From contig NZ_JAUQTB010000006.1 in NCBI RefSeq assembly GCF_030580655.1, forward strand, positions 124,001 to 188,000: a stretch of DNA of 64,000 bases, in the 5' to 3' direction. The DNA is from Paenibacillus lacisoli. Lineage in GTDB: Bacteria > Bacillota > Bacilli > Paenibacillales > Paenibacillaceae. The notes beneath the pieces are model-generated. The model did not search any database and was not told where the DNA came from. It saw only the letters and a program-made list of their open reading frames with translations. Position numbers and translations under genes: made by a program. This document shows, one piece after another, positions 59,455-64,000 of the stretch; positions within the stretch are counted from its first letter, which is position 1; every line of letters starts with the position of its first letter.

Positions 59455-59820
59455 ATGCAATCGATTTATCAGCGTATTGAAGAGCTTATTGCAGCCCGTG
59501 GTATGACGAAAAAAGCCTTTTGTCAGCAGCTGGGGATCAGCGCAGGGAACTTCGGGGATTGGAAGCGGGGGAAGTCAGTACCTGGCACGGCGAAACTGAT
59601 CGAAATTGCAGGCTTTTTTGATGTCAGTCTGGACTGGCTGATGCTTGGCCGCAGGGTGGGACCTGAAACCGAGATGCTGAAGGAGCAGCAGGAAGGTTAT
59701 TTTTTTCAGGTTCTGGGGCAATTGAATTGCCAAATGGATGAGTTATCAGAGGAAGAGATTCGTTTTATCAAGGAATATATTGCTTTTACTCGTTTTCGGA
59801 GACAGCAGGACTGGAATTAG
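59455..59820 (+). CDS. XRE-family regulator with short C-terminal helix
   Basis: 121 residues from the ATG six bases after AAGGCGG. A Cro/C1-type helix-turn-helix (MTKKAFCQQLGISAGNFGDW then KRGKSVPGTAKLIEIAGFF) occupies residues 10-65, and the C-terminal part (LSEEEIRFIKEYIAFTRFRR) is helical, possibly for dimerisation. The pattern is common for stand-alone regulators in Paenibacillus. No prophage genes are adjacent. Confidence 0.82.
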   Translation: MQSIYQRIEELIAARGMTKKAFCQQLGISAGNFGDWKRGKSVPGTAKLIEIAGFFDVSLDWLMLGRRVGPETEMLKEQQEGYFFQVLGQLNCQMDELSEEEIRFIKEYIAFTRFRRQQDWN

Positions 59821-59836
59821 AAAATGGCACGTTACT

Positions 59837-59874
59837 AAAAAAAGCTCTCGCACCGGAAGGTGAAAGGGCTTTTT
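59837..59874. terminator. Bidirectional terminator
   Basis: AAAAAAGCTCTCGCACC/GGTGAAAGGGCTTTTT (imperfect) between convergent genes. Confidence 0.65.
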
Positions 59875-59912
59875 AGATGATGTATATACTGCCGATAGAT
59901 GCTGATTCTTCT

Positions 59913-60536
59913 CTAATCAAGACGGTCCAGAATAGAAGAATATTTGGGATACAACTGGCGGATGCAGTGAGGACAAATATCGTGTGTGAATTGAATCTGG
60001 CTGTGTGATTCCATATAACTCTCAATCGAATGCCAGGCATCGCTGTCATCCCGTATATTCTTGCAAACGGCACATATAGGGAGGAACCCCCGGAGTCCCT
60101 GCATGTTCAGGATGATCTGTTCGAGTTCAAGCTGTCTCTGCATCAACAAGGTGATATCCGTATGGGCTACGACCATACCTTGTAATCTTCCGGCCGGGTC
60201 CAGCAGAGGAGACGCCTGCAGCAGAAGCCAGGGAGGTCCGGAAGTCTGGTAAGAGCGGAATTCATAAGTGCAGGAGGCTGAATGTCCTGCCAGCACGGCC
60301 TCCAGCGAACCGTTGATCTCAGCGGCCAGGTCGATATGATCCGCAGTCATGGTGTTGATGACTTGGAAATAGCTTCTCCCGTGCCATGCCTCCTGGACGT
60401 AAGGTTCTCCGGGATGCCAAGCCTGCTGCCAGGCTTGGTTAACGGAATGAATAACACCTAAACGGTCTGTGGTTACGGTCTGGCATGCCAAAGACTGAAC
60501 GGCCGGGCCCATGCTAAAATATGACTTCTCAAGCAA
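59913..60536 (-). CDS. PAS-domain protein with C-terminal zinc-finger-like motif
   Basis: 207 residues from a TTG eight bases after AGGAG. An N-terminal PAS domain (TTDRLGVIHSVNQAWQQAWH up to VVAHTDITLLMQRQLEL) is followed by a C-terminal LPICAVCKNIRDDSDAW and FTHDICPHCIRQLYP segment with two CxxC pairs. That motif is widespread at the end of PAS proteins and response regulators and probably binds zinc. Signal and output unknown. It follows the small XRE-type gene by five bases. Confidence 0.8.
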   Translation of the reverse strand: MLEKSYFSMGPAVQSLACQTVTTDRLGVIHSVNQAWQQAWHPGEPYVQEAWHGRSYFQVINTMTADHIDLAAEINGSLEAVLAGHSASCTYEFRSYQTSGPPWLLLQASPLLDPAGRLQGMVVAHTDITLLMQRQLELEQIILNMQGLRGFLPICAVCKNIRDDSDAWHSIESYMESHSQIQFTHDICPHCIRQLYPKYSSILDRLD

Positions 60537-60541
60537 TGGGT

Positions 60542-60790
60542 TCACTCCTGTCTTGGGGGTGTGGATGCTGCTTCGATCTCCTGGGCTTCGAGGGCCTTCG
60601 TTTCCAACTCAAGGAGCAATGCTACCTGTTCCCTGTATCTCAGCGCTTTGCGTGTGCCATGAATCAGATTGGACAGGCGCGAGGGTGGTATTCCGTGCAT
60701 CTTGCAGAATTCCTTCTGGTCCAGATGCAGCTCGGCGAGTCGCCGCTTGATGGCCCAACCAAATGGGGTGACAGGCTGTTTGCGTTTCAA
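60542..60790 (-). CDS. Small XRE-type DNA-binding protein
   Basis: 82 residues from a TTG eight bases after AAGGAG. A helix-turn-helix (ELHLDQKEFCKMHGIPPSRL then SNLIHGTRKALRYREQ) is followed by an acidic tail. Gene pair with the PAS protein, suggesting a PAS-controlled regulator. Identity beyond HTH not recognised. Confidence 0.75.
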   Translation of the reverse strand: MKRKQPVTPFGWAIKRRLAELHLDQKEFCKMHGIPPSRLSNLIHGTRKALRYREQVALLLELETKALEAQEIEAASTPPRQE

Positions 60791-61016
60791 CGTCCTCACT
60801 CCTTCAGCTCATCAAGAACGTATAGGATCGATGTAATCTTTGATATCCAGAATTATACACGTATTAAAGTTATTTAACAATAAAAACAACGTAATTAAGT
60901 TGTATATATCCACTTTGGGACGAATGGAATGTTGACGGGATGGATGGTCAATGATAAGTTTAGGTGTGTTCTAAAGTATACTAAAATACTAGGATTAATA
61001 TAAATGGAGTTAGGAA

Positions 61017-61487
61017 GTGAGTAACTTGGGAGAATGTGCTCGCCTGTCGCAAAAGACGGCGATCCTGCTGGAACGAGCCCGCCGGGTTGGGATTACGGAT
61101 GATGAATTGAAGACAATTATAACAACCGGTAAGCTATCCGGTCTTAAGGCGGCTGAACAGACGGGAACATCTTATGAGGAATTCTTGTCGTATGCTGAAG
61201 AGCATGGTGAAGATCTGCTTCAGGCTGTGGTTGAGGGTTACCGGATGACCTTTAATACCAATAATGGTCTGAAAATATGGCTGTTCGAGAAGTTTGGTTT
61301 TGAAGAAGGGCGTCACTTTCTGTTTAGTGAGGGATGGATTGAAGGGCTGCAGCTGCGCCCGGAATCAGCGGAGCTGCTGCGACATACACTCGCGGTTAAC
61401 TGGCAGCTGCTGGAGGACGAAGATCAGACTGAAGGGCCGAAGCCATATACCCTGTGGATACCCCAGGCCCACCAGATAAAGGATTGA
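61017..61487 (+). CDS. Hypothetical protein
   Basis: 156 residues, GTG start seven bases after GGAG. Not recognised. No signal peptide or membrane helix. Helical N-terminal region (LERARRVGITDDELKTII) and an aromatic central segment (FEKFGFEEGRHFLFSEGWIE). Monocistronic, closed by two tandem terminators. Lies in the regulator-rich stretch between the tRNA-Leu copies. Confidence 0.65.
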   Translation: MSNLGECARLSQKTAILLERARRVGITDDELKTIITTGKLSGLKAAEQTGTSYEEFLSYAEEHGEDLLQAVVEGYRMTFNTNNGLKIWLFEKFGFEEGRHFLFSEGWIEGLQLRPESAELLRHTLAVNWQLLEDEDQTEGPKPYTLWIPQAHQIKD

Positions 61488-61557
61488 ATTGAAGTGATGT
61501 GCTTTGTGTTTTCTTAGGCATAAGAAATAATTATTATGAAATGGATACGAATATTGA

Positions 61558-61635
61558 AAGCCCCTTGGTTGAGCTGTGTCCTTCAGGGGGCTTTATATAT
61601 GATAAAAGGGCGCCGTGAGCAGCGGCGCCCTTTTT
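61558..61635. terminator. Tandem terminators
   Basis: AAAGCCCC/GGGGGCTTT (61558-61594) followed by AAAAGGGCGCCG/CGGCGCCCTTTT (61604-61635). Both arms have A/T ends, so they may serve both convergent genes. Confidence 0.8.
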
Positions 61636-61739
61636 GTGGCTGAGGCAGAACCTTCTTTCAAGTATTAATATGGGGACGGGGAAAGGAACGGGGGAGTGAG
61701 GGTCCTGGATGTGGTCGATCGGAGGGGAGGAATAAAGGT

Positions 61740-62438
61740 TTAGCGCAGAGCGGTTACAACCGGTTGAACGGGAAGGCTCGCTACCTGTCGAGGGTGAAGG
61801 ATATGTTCGGACGTCCATCTGGTGAGGGACTCTTCTCTGGCTTGCAGCCAGCCCTCGTGCATACAGCGGACAAGCTGCTGCTGAAGCTGGGAACGTTCTT
61901 CTTGAGATAAGTTCACCAAGGAATGGACGGAACGGAGCTGAGCTGCTACGGCAGCTGTAATATAGCCGGAAATTGCATCGTGCAGTGCTATGCCCAGTTG
62001 GGCATTGATCCAGCCGTGCAGAACGGCGAGTGTGTTGTGGCTGTTCAGCAGGCGGCAGCTTGTCTCCAGCTGGCTGAAATTCAGATAAGGATACAGGACT
62101 TGTGCGAGTTTGAACATTCTGCGGCCGGCAGATTTGGCTTCCGGATCTTGAATTTCAGTAGAATTGGAGCGCATGCGGGAGAGTCTGAAATCAATAGCGG
62201 CAATTAAGGCGGGGTCCTGCTGGGGGAATACCGCGTATACCGCCTGAATGGCTGATACGTCCATGTGAATAAGCTTGCGCTGGAGCTGCTGCTCAATCCA
62301 TGCTGCTCGATCTTCCTTGTTGAGGACTGTCATATTGCTATCAGGAAGTGCAGAACCGAAAGAACATCCCGCTTTTTCGCCTGGGAATGATGAGTCCAGC
62401 AGCTGTGCATAGTCCAGCAGCTTATTGCCCTTATTCAA
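61740..62438 (-). CDS. UreF-like protein without urease genes
   Basis: 232 residues from TTG 62438, eight bases after AAGGAGG; the ATG at 62501 has no ribosome site. LLDYAQLLDSSFPGEKAGCS resembles the start of UreF (LLQLxDSxFPxGxFxHSxG), and SAGRRMFKLAQVLYP and LHGWINAQLGIALHDAISG resemble later UreF segments. UreF assists nickel delivery to urease; no urease gene is here. Key glycines and the C-terminal GQ region are poorly conserved, so it may have another role. Confidence 0.55.
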   Translation of the reverse strand: MNKGNKLLDYAQLLDSSFPGEKAGCSFGSALPDSNMTVLNKEDRAAWIEQQLQRKLIHMDVSAIQAVYAVFPQQDPALIAAIDFRLSRMRSNSTEIQDPEAKSAGRRMFKLAQVLYPYLNFSQLETSCRLLNSHNTLAVLHGWINAQLGIALHDAISGYITAAVAAQLRSVHSLVNLSQEERSQLQQQLVRCMHEGWLQAREESLTRWTSEHILHPRQVASLPVQPVVTALR

Positions 62439-62641
62439 ACTGTTCGCCTCCTTATATTTCGTGTTAACTTTTCTATAAGTTGAGTTGAAATTTGAGTCCA
62501 TTTTGCCATATTTCCAATAAAGGTGTCTATATAAATGTAATGTTCATGTCAAATAAATCCTAATTAATTTTATAAATATGTTATTTTACGTGACCAATAC
62601 TTAACATATAGTATTTGGTTTGTGTTTCTTTTATTTTATGC

Positions 62642-62670
62642 TTTACATTTGCTTGCTAAATAGGTATAAT
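62642..62670 (+). promoter_or_regulatory. SigA promoter of tRNA-Leu copy 2
   Basis: TTTACA, 17 bp, TATAAT; 20 bp before the tRNA gene. Confidence 0.85.
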
Positions 62671-62689
62671 AAATTCTGTTGCTAACCGA

Positions 62690-62772
62690 GCGGTCGTGGT
62701 GGAATGGCAGACACGCTATCTTGAGGGGGTAGTGGGCGTACGCCCGTGGAGGTTCGAGTCCTCTCGACCGCA
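62690..62772 (+). tRNA. tRNA-Leu (GAG), copy 2
   Basis: Identical over 83 nt to copy 1 at 58594-58676; flanking sequence differs apart from two extra T. It has its own promoter and terminator. Confidence 0.95.
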
Positions 62773-62790
62773 TTTTAAAGTATGATGAAG

Positions 62791-62821
62791 AAGAAGCTTC
62801 CCGTTAAGGGAAGCTTCTTTT
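62791..62821. terminator. Terminator between tRNA-Leu and response regulator
   Basis: AGAAGCTTCCC/GGGAAGCTTCT then TTTT. Confidence 0.85.
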
Positions 62822-62824
62822 GTT

Positions 62825-63529
62825 CTACTCTATATACTTATAACCTGTTCCCCACACGGTCTTGATGTGGAGCGGATTTTTGGGTTCCTGCTCGGTTTTG
62901 CGGCGGAGACTGGAAATGTGCACATCAATGGTCCGGTCCAGGATAGCCTGATCCTCTCCTTTAATTCGATCAATCAATTCATTACGCGTGAATACCCTGC
63001 CAGGATTCCTGGAGAACAATCGCAAAAGCTCAAACTCAATATGGGTAACCTCAATTTCTTGACCTTTTACAAAAACAGTACGACTGTCCAGACTGATCTG
63101 CAGATACGGCTGTACAGAAGCTTGTTCGGGATTAGGCTGTGAATGCTGCGCCTTGATCAGGCTTGAAGGCATGCTGCGCCGCAGAAGGGCTTTCAGTCTG
63201 GAGTCCAGCTCTTTAAGGCTGAAAGGCTTGCAGAGAAAATCGTCAGCTCCGCTGTCCAGTGCCTGCAGCCGTTCGTTTAACATCGTATTCGCAGAAATCA
63301 TTAGAATGGGAATATCTGAACAGCTGCGAATGGTAGCTATAATATCGTGCCCTGATAAGCCGGGCATCATCAGATCGGTAACGATCAGGTCAGGTTTAAA
63401 ATGTCGAAAATGCTGTATCGTATCGGCCGGGTCCTGAACACTCTCGGTAATGTACCCTTCTTCCTCCAGGTAAAAGGCGATCATTTCGGCAAGATTTTTT
63501 TCATCTTCTATGAGTAAAAGCTTAATCAT
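62825..63529 (-). CDS. OmpR/PhoB-family response regulator
   Basis: 234 residues from ATG 63529 (AGGAG ten bases upstream). Receiver domain: LLLIEDEKN (acidic pocket), phospho-acceptor in DLIVTDLMMPG, LMISANT and CKPFSLKEL (Lys). Winged-helix output domain: ELLRLFSRNPGRVFTRNELI and DRTIDVHISSLRRKTE with KTVWGTGYKYIE. No partner histidine kinase gene follows within the transcript, so it may be an orphan regulator. Confidence 0.92.
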   Translation of the reverse strand: MIKLLLIEDEKNLAEMIAFYLEEEGYITESVQDPADTIQHFRHFKPDLIVTDLMMPGLSGHDIIATIRSCSDIPILMISANTMLNERLQALDSGADDFLCKPFSLKELDSRLKALLRRSMPSSLIKAQHSQPNPEQASVQPYLQISLDSRTVFVKGQEIEVTHIEFELLRLFSRNPGRVFTRNELIDRIKGEDQAILDRTIDVHISSLRRKTEQEPKNPLHIKTVWGTGYKYIE

Positions 63530-63680
63530 TTCAGTCACACTCCTGCGGGTTCTTACTCAAGCTACAATAAGGCTCTGCTTTAATTTTATCATTAACTGTA
63601 GTGGATTAAATAAGGGTTTAATTAAAATTTCGAATGTGAAATTGAAATCTGGAGTTATTGTCTGGGGCAAGTGTAAAAAT

Positions 63681-63707
63681 AAAAAAGCCGCAGCAGGAGC
63701 TGCGGGC
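63681..63707 (-). terminator. Terminator of the glutathione peroxidase gene
   Basis: Minus strand: GCCCGCAGC, loop TCCT, GCTGCGGC, then TTTTTT. Confidence 0.85.
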
Positions 63708-63741
63708 AGGGGAGGGGCAGGAGGAAAGTCTATTAGAGGAT

Positions 63742-64000
63742 CTATTTGTTCAGCAGAGCAGCGATATCCTCTTCAATTTTGTCAGGGGTTGTCTGAGGAG
63801 CATAACGTTTGACCACATTTCCATTACGATCGACAAGAAACTTAGTGAAGTTCCATTTAATTGATTTAGAGCCCAGAATACCAGGGGCTTCTTTCGTCAA
63901 ATGTTTGAAGAGAGGGTGGGCTTTGTCGCCCTTGACGTCAATTTTCTCGAACATCGGGAAGCTCACACCGTAATTCATCTGACAGAATTCTGCAATATCA
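63742..64000 (-). CDS. Glutathione peroxidase family protein, C-terminal part (partial)
   Basis: The frame is open to the right edge of the window. The visible ~85 residues include the GPx segments [50 protein letters not shown] (conserved Trp and Asn of the catalytic site) and the [11 protein letters not shown] end. Bacterial homologues reduce peroxides with thioredoxin. The catalytic Cys lies outside the window. Confidence 0.93.
   Translation of the reverse strand, partial: DIAEFCQMNYGVSFPMFEKIDVKGDKAHPLFKHLTKEAPGILGSKSIKWNFTKFLVDRNGNVVKRYAPQTTPDKIEEDIAALLNK

Noticed and set aside
58594..62772. Integrative element with attL/attR in tRNA-Leu
   Set aside because: Whole tRNA genes are duplicated, and no integrase, relaxase or phage gene lies between them; kept only as a possible accessory segment.

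Overview
The window is chromosomal DNA of a low-GC Gram-positive, endospore-forming bacterium, most likely a Paenibacillus. The evidence is the spore gene set (H-type SASP, CmpA, YheC/D, YdcC-like lipoprotein), SLH-anchored surface protein, CIRCE-controlled groESL, frequent TTG/GTG starts behind strong AGGAGG sites, and gene orders shared with Bacillus subtilis (tsaE-tsaB-rimI-tsaD next to a ydiF-type ABC-F gene; ydcC-alr-ndoAI-ndoA; tex-cmpA-sprT). Most genes are separated by clear intrinsic terminators. No insertion sequence, prophage or CRISPR array was seen.

Layout. 0-5 kb: the tail of what is probably a lasso-peptide cluster (nucleotidyltransferase end plus ABC exporter), then cysC, Ku, and a small spore-gene pair. 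4.7-10 kb: the t6A tRNA-modification operon, a DnaA-box cluster, and a convergent ABC-F ATPase. 10-15 kb: folate/molybdenum cofactor/Tat operon and groESL. 15-24 kb: a holin-like toxin, the SstT transporter, a GH8 exo-oligoxylanase, a DMT exporter under a guanine-type riboswitch, a cupin, a Rieske oxygenase under a variant purine-family aptamer, an attenuator-like leader, and a GH13 glucosidase. 24-35 kb: a KimA-type potassium transporter, small envelope genes, a methyltransferase, a Ugp-like ABC transporter, and an SLH-anchored 5'-nucleotidase. 35-41 kb: an OpuA-type glycine betaine transporter with a duplicated binding domain, its GbsR regulator, and an FMN-riboswitch-controlled EamA transporter. 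41-56 kb: an esterase, YdcC/Alr/MazEF, alpha-galactosidase, a DMT transporter, an ECF sigma/anti-sigma/effector operon, Tex, CmpA and SprT. 56-64 kb: tRNA clusters, a HAD/DeoR operon, a segment of regulators bracketed by two identical tRNA-Leu genes, an OmpR-type response regulator and a partial glutathione peroxidase.

The most interesting features are regulatory RNAs. Three riboswitch leaders control two DMT-superfamily transporters and a Rieske oxygenase. Two of the three belong to the purine family and lie within about 3.3 kb of each other. One has a hairpin inserted into loop L2; the other has a changed ligand-pocket base (the U51 equivalent is G) and an altered J3/1. Together they suggest a small purine-responsive oxidation/export locus. 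Other notable structure: a DnaA-box cluster next to tsaD, ten-bp-phased TAAGT repeats upstream of the deoR-type gene, and a 254-residue tandem repeat in the betaine transporter.
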